Below the pieces are notes generated by a model that worked only from the letters and a program-made list of their open reading frames with translations, searched no databases and was not told the DNA's origin. The translations under genes were made by a program, and so were the position numbers. DNA of 64,000 nucleotides from JALEFZ01 sp039820545. Its GTDB lineage: Bacteria > Bacteroidota > Bacteroidia > J057. Positions 9,158 to 18,003 of the stretch are shown here, piece by piece (the stretch's first letter is position 1; each line of letters opens with the position of its first letter). The stretch covers positions 62,001 to 126,000 of the forward strand of contig JBCBPW010000006.1 of NCBI GenBank assembly GCA_039820545.1, written 5' to 3'.

Positions 9158-10432
9158 TTATCGACTCACATCTTCAAAGTTGAATCGAATCGGCAGGGTA
9201 TAATACATCGGTACAGGATTCCCGTCGATGATACCAGGTTCCCAACGAGGCATTTTGTTGATGGCGCGAATGGTTTCTTCATCGCAACCGTATCCAACTC
9301 CTCTGACAATCTGAATATCTGTCAAGCGACCATCGGGCTGTACCACAAATCTTGCGATGACTCGCCCGTCCACTTTCTGGTCGAGTGCTTGCTTCGGATA
9401 GCGAACCGCTCGACGTAAATAAGCCATCATCGCGCGTTCTCCACCTGGATAGGAAGGATTGATGTCTCCCACCAAAAAGGGACCCTTAGGCTTTTTCACT
9501 TCCTCTCGTACTGGCTCTGCAACACGCTGCGTAGCTTCAGGCTCTGGCGCGGGAACGGATGGCGTCTCATCTAGGCTCGCCACGAACTGATCAGAATTCT
9601 CATTTGATGGAAGAGATGCCTCTGGGTTATCATTAATAGCCTCGCCTCTATCGTTGAGATCTTCTACAATAGGCTCTTGATCCTCGATAGGTGCAGTCAC
9701 CACACTTCCTTCGTCAATGATTTGTACTTCATCAGGCTCATCAGACGAAGAGGCATACTGAATGTCCTGCCCTTGCTTTACTTCCTCCGCTACATAAATC
9801 GTACGCTTCGTTTCACGTGTATCTCCATCAGCATCTGTCTCAGTCAATGTGAGTCGATAGTAGCCTGGACGTTCATATGTATAAGCCCATGATTTATCTA
9901 CACTTTGCTTGTACTGATCGCCAAATGAAATCTCGTAGGTGCAGTCTGAGCGATGCCCTTCCAATTGGAACATCAACCTTTTGCCTGTAATTTTCCTTCC
10001 TGTGATGTCGATTTTGAGTGGCTCCAGTTCGCTATCATCTTCAGAACTAAGCACTACTTCATCACTCGCAGGAATGAACATCGAGTTGTCTGACAACCAG
10101 CTATCATATTCACTTAAGGTGGTAAGTGTATCCGCATGACGTGATTGAGGATCCATCAAGATGACTCTAAATCCTTGCTTGAACTGATCTTCAATATCAA
10201 CAAAACCTAAGCTGTTGATGGGATATACCACGTAGGTATTGGCCTCCTCAGGTTGAATTCTCGTTTGAGGAGAAAGCAATTGAAATACACCAAAAGTCAA
10301 TAGAGGGATCAACAATACGCCCGCTGCCAGATATACCAAACGCCTTTTTTTGCGCTTCTCATCTTCTTTCTTCAAGACGTCTAAATAGGCGTCAAGAGCT
10401 TCTGGATTTTTTGGGTTTGATTTTTTTGCCAC
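9158..10432 (-). CDS. TonB-family energy transducer with PKD-like insert
   Basis: A 424-aa inner-membrane protein. The cytoplasmic N-terminus is charged, the single helix spans about residues 32-52, and a periplasmic region follows. The C-terminal 85 residues are a TonB C-terminal domain (YPGGERAMMAYLRRAVRYPK, DGRVIARFVVQPDGRLTDI, and the MPRWEPGIIDGNPV turn). TonB proteins pass proton-motive energy to outer-membrane receptors. The middle, about 130-210, contains a segment like a PKD domain (SDCTYEISFGDQYKQ, then AYTYERPGYYRLTLTETD). A Glu-, Pro- and Asp-rich linker at about 220-325 follows, in place of the usual Pro-Lys spacer. No ExbB or ExbD lies nearby. Confidence 0.85.
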   Translation of the reverse strand: MAKKSNPKNPEALDAYLDVLKKEDEKRKKRRLVYLAAGVLLIPLLTFGVFQLLSPQTRIQPEEANTYVVYPINSLGFVDIEDQFKQGFRVILMDPQSRHADTLTTLSEYDSWLSDNSMFIPASDEVVLSSEDDSELEPLKIDITGRKITGKRLMFQLEGHRSDCTYEISFGDQYKQSVDKSWAYTYERPGYYRLTLTETDADGDTRETKRTIYVAEEVKQGQDIQYASSSDEPDEVQIIDEGSVVTAPIEDQEPIVEDLNDRGEAINDNPEASLPSNENSDQFVASLDETPSVPAPEPEATQRVAEPVREEVKKPKGPFLVGDINPSYPGGERAMMAYLRRAVRYPKQALDQKVDGRVIARFVVQPDGRLTDIQIVRGVGYGCDEETIRAINKMPRWEPGIIDGNPVPMYYTLPIRFNFEDVSR

Positions 10433-10917
10433 TTCAGTTTGATTTTAGATAAACAAAAAGTTTCCGAAGGGGAAACAAACCTTAGGATTACAGGATATCA
10501 AGATTAATAATGAGCAAGAAAAAATAGCTCTACTTCATCCAATGGATAAATTACCCACTGTAGTTCTTTTACATCCTTTTAAAATATTACTTAGGAGGTT
10601 GACTAATAAAGAACCTTTGAGCTAATTGATCTCTTATTCAAATTTTCTCATTTTACCCCCAAATACATACCTCTCCTGTGTTATTGGTTAGGTTTTATAT
10701 CAGAATGGGGAAAATCATCGGTTCAACGCACTTCAAAATTCATCCAGAATCAAATTATGCAGAGTCAAAATTTATTTTGATTAAATTATTTGATCAAAAA
10801 CGAATTTTAATACAATTATCTTATTATACGAATTAAGTACATAAATACTTGATGTTTGAAAAACACCTCTGTCCTCTTGAGGTTTGGTAGGTAAATCAAC
10901 CGATTCAAAATCTATTT
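10433..10917. other. AT-rich intergenic region
   Basis: These 485 bases separate divergent genes and are AT-rich, especially 10760-10860. They probably hold the promoters of both flanking genes. I see no ORF, repeat or clear operator. Confidence 0.5.
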
Positions 10918-11631
10918 ATGCGTTTATCTGAAAAAGTCGTCATCATCACGGGGGCCAGTAGCGGTATTGGAGCGTCAACTGCAAGATTATTAGCCAAAAA
11001 TGGGGCCAAAATTATGCTTGCAGCAAGAAGAGTGGAGAAATTACAAGAATTGCAAAAGGAGATAGGAGAACAGGCAGCGTATCATGAAACTGATGTCACA
11101 GATTATGTGCAGGTTCAAGCATTAGTTGAAGCCACTATTCAAAAGTTTGGGAAAGTAGATGTACTGATCAATAATGCAGGTGTGGGCTATCTCGGCCCTA
11201 TGGAGGAAGCATCCATAGAAGAGTGGCATACCATGATGGATGTCAATGTCAATGGTGTACTTCACGCGATCCATGCCGCACTACCCGAACTCTTGAAATC
11301 AAAGGGACATATAATCAACATAGACTCTGTCGCAGGACATAATTATTTCCCTCGCGCGGTGGTCTACTGTGCTTCTAAGCACGCCGTCAAAGCCTTGAGT
11401 TATGGCATTAGAGTAGAGTTTAGGGACAAAGTGAAAGTGACCAATATCTCTCCAGGTGCAGTGGCCACAGAGTTTATCACACATTTTACCCATGAGGAGA
11501 CCAAGAAAAATATGGAAAATAGCTTTCAAAACGGGCTGCAACCAGATGACATCGCTCAAGCGATACTTGAGGTTTTGGCCAAGCCTCCACATGTCGTCGT
11601 GAATGAGGTGATCATTCGACCTAATATTTAA
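10918..11631 (+). CDS. Short-chain dehydrogenase/reductase (YdfG-like)
   Basis: A 237-aa classical SDR. The cofactor loop TGASSGIG is at 11-18 and NNAG at 85-88. Catalytic Ser137 lies in DSVAG, with Tyr150 and Lys154 in YCASK. The arginines after the second strand (LAARR) favour NADP. The closing segment, including the SPGAVATEF turn and a C-terminal IIIRP-like strand, resembles the serine/3-hydroxy-acid dehydrogenase group of SDRs. The substrate is not certain. It converges on the giant adhesin gene, with a long hairpin between them. Confidence 0.88.
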   Translation: MRLSEKVVIITGASSGIGASTARLLAKNGAKIMLAARRVEKLQELQKEIGEQAAYHETDVTDYVQVQALVEATIQKFGKVDVLINNAGVGYLGPMEEASIEEWHTMMDVNVNGVLHAIHAALPELLKSKGHIINIDSVAGHNYFPRAVVYCASKHAVKALSYGIRVEFRDKVKVTNISPGAVATEFITHFTHEETKKNMENSFQNGLQPDDIAQAILEVLAKPPHVVVNEVIIRPNI

Positions 11632-11801
11632 GATCATGTTTGAAACCTCTAATCTGCGAAAAGTTTGCGTTTTCAGAATCTGAACTTCCTCTATTTTGAT
11701 CGATTTAGCACCACTAAATCTCAAACAATAGCTTTAGTCAGAGCCTAATATCTCTGCTTTTTAGCTAGATTTTCATTGTTCCAAACAGGGTCTAATTCAA
11801 C

Positions 11802-11843
11802 ACGCGCTGTAGAAATGCCATTTGTGGCACATCTACAGCGCGT
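11802..11843. terminator. Convergent bidirectional hairpin
   Basis: A perfect 12-bp stem, acgcgctgtaga (11802-11813) with tctacagcgcgt (11832-11843), encloses a second small stem, tgcca/tggca. It lies between the stops of the dehydrogenase and the giant adhesin. T-runs are weak. Confidence 0.7.
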
Positions 11844-11863
11844 TACCTCATATCCCCTTTGCG

Positions 11864-14800
11864 CTACCTCACCAGTGTCACAGTTCCTTTTTGCTCCACT
11901 TTCTGTCCATTAAACGTGAAGGCATCGATTTGATATACATACACCCCTTCTGGTGCTGGCGTACCGTTTTGCCTATTACCATCCCAAAAGAAGCCAGGAT
12001 CTACCGAATAGAAGACTTCTCTACCCCATCGATCAAAAATTCTAATCTCAAACTGTTCGATGGAATTCATTCTAATGGCAAACTGATCATTTCGGTTGTC
12101 ATTATTCGGCGTAAAGACATTGGGTGCAAGCAGGTTAAAGTCTTTAACTTTGATCAAGCTGAAAGAAATGCTGTCAGGACAACCAATCGCATTGTCTACG
12201 CGAAGCTGCACTTGATAGTCTCCTGGGGAATTGTATGTATGAATCGGACTTTCTTCTGTACTACTTTCTCCATCCCCAAAATCCCATAAGTACTGACTAG
12301 AACCTTGACTTCTATTCTCAAAGGTGACAGGTAGTGGATAGAATCCTTCCTTCGTATCAGGCACAAACTCCGCCAAAGGTAAAGTGCGCTCCACATACAC
12401 CTCTATATCAAAGGTATCCCCCTGGCAGCCATTAGGTCCGATCGGGATTACCCAGTAATCCGTACTTTGTCCAGGGGCAACCTCAATCCGATCTCCATTT
12501 TGACCTGTACTCCATAAATAATCAAAAGCACCCACGGCAGACAATTCAGTAGCCTGTCCTACACAAATACTGTCACGGAAAGGTGCACCCACTCTGGGCA
12601 ATTGCCATACCTCCACGACCAGACTGTCCCTGTTTTGGCAGCCATTCGCATCGATACCTAACACATTGAATGGCATCGTACTGTCTGGTTGAGCAATAGG
12701 ATCTGCTGCATTGGGATCGGTCAAAAACTCCGCTGGTGTCCAGGTATAAGACTGGGCTCCGCTCACCGATAGGAAAGCGATATCTCCCCGACAAATACTC
12801 GTATCTCCTTCTGCAATAACTTCAGGTAGGGGATTCACTGTCAATTCCATCGTATCTCTCGCTGTACATCCAAATATATCTGTCACAAGGACTTCGTACT
12901 GGATCGAGGCATCTGCTTCGGCCACAGGATTGGCAATGCTAACGTCTGACAGATAGGTGGCAGGCGACCATTGATAAGCTACGCCACCTTCCCCATTCAA
13001 AAATGCGGGATCTCCTATACAAACGGCGGTATCTGCTCCTGCATCTGCTGGGGGCGCAGGTCTTACAAATACCTCTACCGTGTTTGTGTCTACACAATCA
13101 CTGCTATCCAGGACCGTCAAAACAAAAGTAGTCGTGACACCTGGATATACCGCAGGATTCTGCGCATTGGGATCGAGAATTACATCCGCAGGCTCCCAGC
13201 TAAAGGCTACGGCTTGGCCTCCGAGCTGTCCACCCAAAAGGGTGAGTGTATCCCCAAAACAAATGGAATCTCCTCCGCCCGCTTGTGCATACATCGTCAA
13301 GATGGAAATAGAATCTTGATTGACACATCCGTTGCTGTCTACGACTGTAACGGTGTAAGCGAAATTACTGTCAGGCGTCGCCAGTGGATTGGCAATATTG
13401 GGATCTGATAAAAAGTCTACAGGTTCCCAAGTATAGATTTCTCCTCCTGAAGCTGTAAGCTGTAAAGGTGCTTCCCCACACTTGGTATCTACAGCGGGTC
13501 CTGCATTGGCATTGGGCAGAGGGTTGATGGTCAATGTCATCGAATCTGTCGTCCTACACCCATTGGTATCTGTGACTGCCACAATGTACTGCGTCGTATC
13601 TAGGGGGAAGGCAAAAGGATTGGCAAGGGTATCATCACTCAAGCTATCCGTCACCAACCACTGATAAGCGATGCCCCCACTTGCACTCAGCTGAGCGGTA
13701 TCCCCAATACAAATGCTTTGGTCAGGACCTGCATCGGCAGGAGGTAGAGGATTGACAAAGACCGTCACAGAATCCACATCTGTACAGCCTGCCGTATCTG
13801 TCACTGTCACTGTATAAACCGTCGTGACAGGAGGAGAAGCCATGGGATTGCCAACATTGGGATCGCTTAGTCCTATGGCAGGCGACCAACTGAACCCTAC
13901 TCCTCCACTGGCTTGCAGCATGACAGAATCCAACAAACAAATGGTCGTATCTGGTCCTGCCTCGGGATTAATGACATCTATGACTACTACACCTGAATCT
14001 GCACATCCCCAAACAGCTGTTATAGTCACTGTATAAGGAGTAGTTGTATCAGGATTGGCAAATGGGCTCGCGATATTGGGATCACTAATGCCTACAGGAG
14101 GCGTCCATTGGTAGCCTATACCGCCCGTAGCAAAAAGCTGAATAGAGTCCTCTGGACACTTTGTCGTGTCATTGCTAAAATCGACGATGGGCAGCAAGCG
14201 TACCACCTGATCGAGTGAGTCTCGATTGCTACAGCCATTGGTATCAGTCACCGTCACATAAAACACAACTGTCGTATCCAGCGTAGTACCGCTGTAGGTA
14301 GGAAATACCGTAGGACTGGCCAGTGTAGGATCATCAAAAATACCTGAAGGTTCCCAGGCGTATTGGATACCACCCGTCGCATTGACCACTGTCCCTCCAC
14401 CCGAACATACATAGGGATCCGTTCCAAATGTACTCGTCGTAGGAAGCGGATTGACGATAACTGTCATAGAATCGCGTTCTTGACAGCCAGAGGTATCTGT
14501 CATCGTGACAAAAAACTGCGTGGTATCTGTAGGGAAAGCAAGTGCATTCGGTGAGCTTGTATTGAGGAGGAAGGGAGAAGCATCCCACTGATAAGCGACG
14601 CCGTTGCTGGCTTGAAGGGAGACAGAGTCTCCAATACAAACTGCCACATCGGGCCCTGCTTCAGCATACCATGCCCTTACGAAGACTGAATCTATGTTTT
14701 GGCAACCGTTAGAATCGGTGACATTGACGAAGTAGTAACCTGAAGAATCAGGATTGACTAATGGATTGGGTGTATCTATCCCTGATAGCCCTGCTGAGGG

Positions 14801-17464
14801 AGACCAAAAATAGTTGATCCCACCTGTCGCGAGTAACTGAATAGGATTGTTTCCACATTTGACGGTATCTATCCCTGCATCTACAATCGGCAATGGATTG
14901 ATGGTGACATCTACAGAATCGCGGTTCACACAGCCATTGGCGTCGGTCACTGTCACAGCATAATTCGTAGGGACAGCTGGAAAAACCGATGGATTGGGCA
15001 CATTGGGATTGATTAATGTCGGGTCATTGTCCCAAACATAACTGACTCCCCCTGTAGCAATCAACTCGAGTGTATCTCCAATACAGACTTCCTGAATGAT
15101 ATTAAATCCAATGGTCGGAAGGGGATCTACTACTACTCTCACGATAGCTGTATCTATACAACCTGAAGTATCTGTTACGGCGACAATGTAATCAGTCGTA
15201 GAAGTCGGGAAGGCTGTCGGATTGGCGGTGTTGGCATCGATAAGAGAAGAATCTGGCAACCATTGATAGCTTATCCCACCTGATGCACTCAAAGCTACAC
15301 TATCCCCAATACAGATCCGCTGATCAGGCCCTGGAAAAGCATACATCGCAAAGATCGTCACAGAATCTACCTGCTGACAACCATTGCCATCTGTGACTTG
15401 CACCGTATAGGTGGTCGTCGAGTCAGGATCAGCTACAGGGTTGGCAATATTTGTGGCACTCAATCCCGTAGCGGGTGTCCAGTCAAAACCGATGCCACCT
15501 GTAGCATTGAGGGTAATGGTCTGGCCAACACATTTCACGCTATCTGGACCTGCTTCTGCTAGTGGCAAAGGATTGACATTCACCGTGACATCCTCAGGTC
15601 TGGGACAACCCACAGAGTCTGTAATCAAGACGGTATAAGTGGTCGTACTTGTGGGTGAAGCTGTGGGGTTGGCAATATTAGGATTATTCAAGCTCCCCGC
15701 AGGTGACCATAGATAACCTGTCCCTCCAAAAGCTTGTAAAGCAAAGTCATCTCCTTCACAAATCGTCCCGCCTACATCTACTGAAACGGAAGGTAAATCT
15801 CTTACAATTACCACCACATTATCCACCGCTTGCTTCTGACAGAAATTGTTGTCCTGCACTGCAATATCAAAGTTGAAGGTCTGGCCTGCCACATCACAGG
15901 GTGGGGTCCAACATACTTGCCCTGAGATCGGATTCAAGCCTGTAGATGTAATGGTAGCGTAGGGTCCAGGACCTCCTTGGTTGGCAAATGGTCCTTCGAT
16001 CGGTACAAATTCTAATATATCAAAGGTATCTACATCTCCTCCGCTTAAGGTATAACAGAAAGGTTCTAACGGATCTACAATGATCGTGTCGCCTCCTCCT
16101 GCGATATTGTGGGCAATGTCTGGTGGATTGGTCTCGCCAATGATCACGACTGTCGTATCATAGACGATGTTGTAGCCTGGGCAGTCATTGGTATCTCGCC
16201 CACCTACCACGAGCATGATGGTATCTCCTTCCTGATTACAGGGCACAGTCCAGCAAATGTCTCCATTCGCGGGGTTGGTTCCCGTGGTTGTCAAAGTAGC
16301 ATAAGGCGGAGGCAATGTTCCTCCTATTCCAAAGGCGGCACTTACAGGAAATAGCTCTACTACGTCTGTAGGATTCACATCCTGGACAGATACTTGATAA
16401 CAGAAGGGGGTAGTAGGCATGGCATAAATGGTATCATTGCTCAAGGCGAGGATGCCATTACCAGTATTGCCTGTATTAGGATTCCCTGCTCCTCCTACAG
16501 GTATGTTGGTCAGATCTGGATCAATGATCGGCTCCGCTCCCTGTGGGGTACATGTCACTACCGCAATCTGGAAGTCTCGTTTGTTTTCACTTAGGAAAAC
16601 CCCATTTCTATACTCTACGACAGACACTGCAAATACAGATAGCCCTACTTGAGTAGGTGTCAATGTCAATAAACCTGACTGGGGGTCAATGGCAAAGTTT
16701 CCTGACGCAAAGGGGTCTGTAAAAGAAAATCCTCCCACAAAGTTTACAGGATTATAAGGAGGTGGTCCCATGGGGTTGGGATTGAAGCCTGCATTGCTGA
16801 CTACAGGATTAAACTGCGTCGCCCCGATTCCTGATCCATTGATTCCTGTGTAGGGTTCAGAAATCGTATATACCAAGGAATCTCCGTCTACATCTGTCGC
16901 GCTATGATCAAAACTAAAAGGCTGCCCCACACACAAAAACAGAGGGGGAAGCTGATTGAATGTCGGCATGTTGTTACAGCCTGGAACTTCTGTACCTGGC
17001 ACATGGGCAAGAACCGTGATCCCCTGATTATTACTGATATTGGTGACCGTATTGTTTCGGCAACATCGAGCCCATGCAATGTCGTAGCCCCCCGATATAG
17101 GCGGGAGTGTGATGTTGAACGAATACTGTTTGAACTCTGTTTCAAGCGCCAAAGGCGTTCCTGTACAACTGTTGAACTGTACGGGCAGCGTATCTGGCTG
17201 TCCTGTAGGTAGGCTCACTAATCGGGTAGCAAATAGCGTCCCGTTAGAACGAAAGATAAAAACGGTGATCTGATTGTCGAAGCCTGCTACCCCATTAATT
17301 GCATCTCTATAAAGGGTCAGATTGACATTGTAGGTATTAAAGGTGGGGTTGATGCACTGATAGTCGATCCCTGCACCTACGATATGCGTTGCTTGCACGC
17401 GTAGTCCAGACACAAGGAGGAGCAGCAGAAGGGTGATCCAGAGGGACCATTGCTTAAATCGCAT
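11864..17464 (-). CDS. Giant Ig-repeat surface protein, T9SS type-B sorted
   Basis: I start at MRFKQWSLWI, directly at the signal peptide, giving 1866 aa. The N-terminal 500 residues contain cadherin-like or putative-Ig segments (DVDGDSLVYTISEP). Fifteen tandem Ig-like repeats of about 75 aa follow. A typical repeat runs from a C-x-GD start through GG-x-x-Y-x-W and NP-x-A-x-P to YTV-x-VTD-x-x-GC and NPLP. Next are one PKD domain (YLWDFGDGESS) and a C-terminal gliding-motility-associated sorting domain (APNVFTPNNDNRNDQF through KGTVTLVR). Such proteins are exported by the type IX system and act in adhesion or motility. The repeats show a period-three superstructure: KC at the start and PD[S/T] in the middle of repeats 2, 5, 8 and 11. 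This implies past duplication of three-repeat units. Confidence 0.9.
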   Translation of the reverse strand: MRFKQWSLWITLLLLLLVSGLRVQATHIVGAGIDYQCINPTFNTYNVNLTLYRDAINGVAGFDNQITVFIFRSNGTLFATRLVSLPTGQPDTLPVQFNSCTGTPLALETEFKQYSFNITLPPISGGYDIAWARCCRNNTVTNISNNQGITVLAHVPGTEVPGCNNMPTFNQLPPLFLCVGQPFSFDHSATDVDGDSLVYTISEPYTGINGSGIGATQFNPVVSNAGFNPNPMGPPPYNPVNFVGGFSFTDPFASGNFAIDPQSGLLTLTPTQVGLSVFAVSVVEYRNGVFLSENKRDFQIAVVTCTPQGAEPIIDPDLTNIPVGGAGNPNTGNTGNGILALSNDTIYAMPTTPFCYQVSVQDVNPTDVVELFPVSAAFGIGGTLPPPYATLTTTGTNPANGDICWTVPCNQEGDTIMLVVGGRDTNDCPGYNIVYDTTVVIIGETNPPDIAHNIAGGGDTIIVDPLEPFCYTLSGGDVDTFDILEFVPIEGPFANQGGPGPYATITSTGLNPISGQVCWTPPCDVAGQTFNFDIAVQDNNFCQKQAVDNVVVIVRDLPSVSVDVGGTICEGDDFALQAFGGTGYLWSPAGSLNNPNIANPTASPTSTTTYTVLITDSVGCPRPEDVTVNVNPLPLAEAGPDSVKCVGQTITLNATGGIGFDWTPATGLSATNIANPVADPDSTTTYTVQVTDGNGCQQVDSVTIFAMYAFPGPDQRICIGDSVALSASGGISYQWLPDSSLIDANTANPTAFPTSTTDYIVAVTDTSGCIDTAIVRVVVDPLPTIGFNIIQEVCIGDTLELIATGGVSYVWDNDPTLINPNVPNPSVFPAVPTNYAVTVTDANGCVNRDSVDVTINPLPIVDAGIDTVKCGNNPIQLLATGGINYFWSPSAGLSGIDTPNPLVNPDSSGYYFVNVTDSNGCQNIDSVFVRAWYAEAGPDVAVCIGDSVSLQASNGVAYQWDASPFLLNTSSPNALAFPTDTTQFFVTMTDTSGCQERDSMTVIVNPLPTTSTFGTDPYVCSGGGTVVNATGGIQYAWEPSGIFDDPTLASPTVFPTYSGTTLDTTVVFYVTVTDTNGCSNRDSLDQVVRLLPIVDFSNDTTKCPEDSIQLFATGGIGYQWTPPVGISDPNIASPFANPDTTTPYTVTITAVWGCADSGVVVIDVINPEAGPDTTICLLDSVMLQASGGVGFSWSPAIGLSDPNVGNPMASPPVTTVYTVTVTDTAGCTDVDSVTVFVNPLPPADAGPDQSICIGDTAQLSASGGIAYQWLVTDSLSDDTLANPFAFPLDTTQYIVAVTDTNGCRTTDSMTLTINPLPNANAGPAVDTKCGEAPLQLTASGGEIYTWEPVDFLSDPNIANPLATPDSNFAYTVTVVDSNGCVNQDSISILTMYAQAGGGDSICFGDTLTLLGGQLGGQAVAFSWEPADVILDPNAQNPAVYPGVTTTFVLTVLDSSDCVDTNTVEVFVRPAPPADAGADTAVCIGDPAFLNGEGGVAYQWSPATYLSDVSIANPVAEADASIQYEVLVTDIFGCTARDTMELTVNPLPEVIAEGDTSICRGDIAFLSVSGAQSYTWTPAEFLTDPNAADPIAQPDSTMPFNVLGIDANGCQNRDSLVVEVWQLPRVGAPFRDSICVGQATELSAVGAFDYLWSTGQNGDRIEVAPGQSTDYWVIPIGPNGCQGDTFDIEVYVERTLPLAEFVPDTKEGFYPLPVTFENRSQGSSQYLWDFGDGESSTEESPIHTYNSPGDYQVQLRVDNAIGCPDSISFSLIKVKDFNLLAPNVFTPNNDNRNDQFAIRMNSIEQFEIRIFDRWGREVFYSVDPGFFWDGNRQNGTPAPEGVYVYQIDAFTFNGQKVEQKGTVTLVR

Positions 17465-17863
17465 GGGGGTAAAGGTTTGATATAATAGCAATCATCATTA
17501 AATGAGGAACAAAAGCTTGCGAAAGGCATCCGATACCTATCATATACTTACTACTTCTACCGATCGATCCTATGACACCCTACACGTAGCGAGGAATAAA
17601 AACGTTGGTCAATGTCGTTTACTCCCTCCCTTATCATCCCAATCTTCTAGAAAGATTCTTTAAATGCTGCATTTAGAATGACCAGAAGCAGTTTTTCGCA
17701 ATTTTAAGTAAACCCTTTTTTGAAGAAAATCAAAGCTCCAAATTCGTACAAGTTTCTTATTTTTCTTCCTTATACTCTTTCCCAACATCTCATTACATCC
17801 ACACAATCAAATACTTAAGCATCCATTTTCTGGAAAAGATGAATATTTTAACATATTGAAAGA

Positions 17864-17899
17864 AATAGGGGAAATTTCATACCAGAAACTTCCCCTATT
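17864..17899 (-). terminator. Hairpin downstream of the second adhesin gene
   Basis: A perfect 10-bp stem (17864-17873 with 17890-17899) lies about 105 bp past the stop of the 1539-aa adhesin gene. It sits inside the 539-bp gap that precedes the 1866-aa gene. The rest of the gap (17465-18003) holds no ORF and probably contains the promoter of the largest adhesin gene. Confidence 0.5.
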
Positions 17900-18003
17900 G
17901 GCTAAATAAATACCTTATGTTGGAGTCCAAAAGGATTAAATGGTTTTACTCCGATAACTTTATCCTATCCCTGATGTTGCGAGCATAGGGAAAAATAAAC
18001 CTG

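Noticed and set aside
11864..17464. Regular repeats that could be mistaken for a CRISPR or satellite array
   Set aside because: The period is a multiple of three, the frame is open throughout, and the repeats translate to Ig-like domains.
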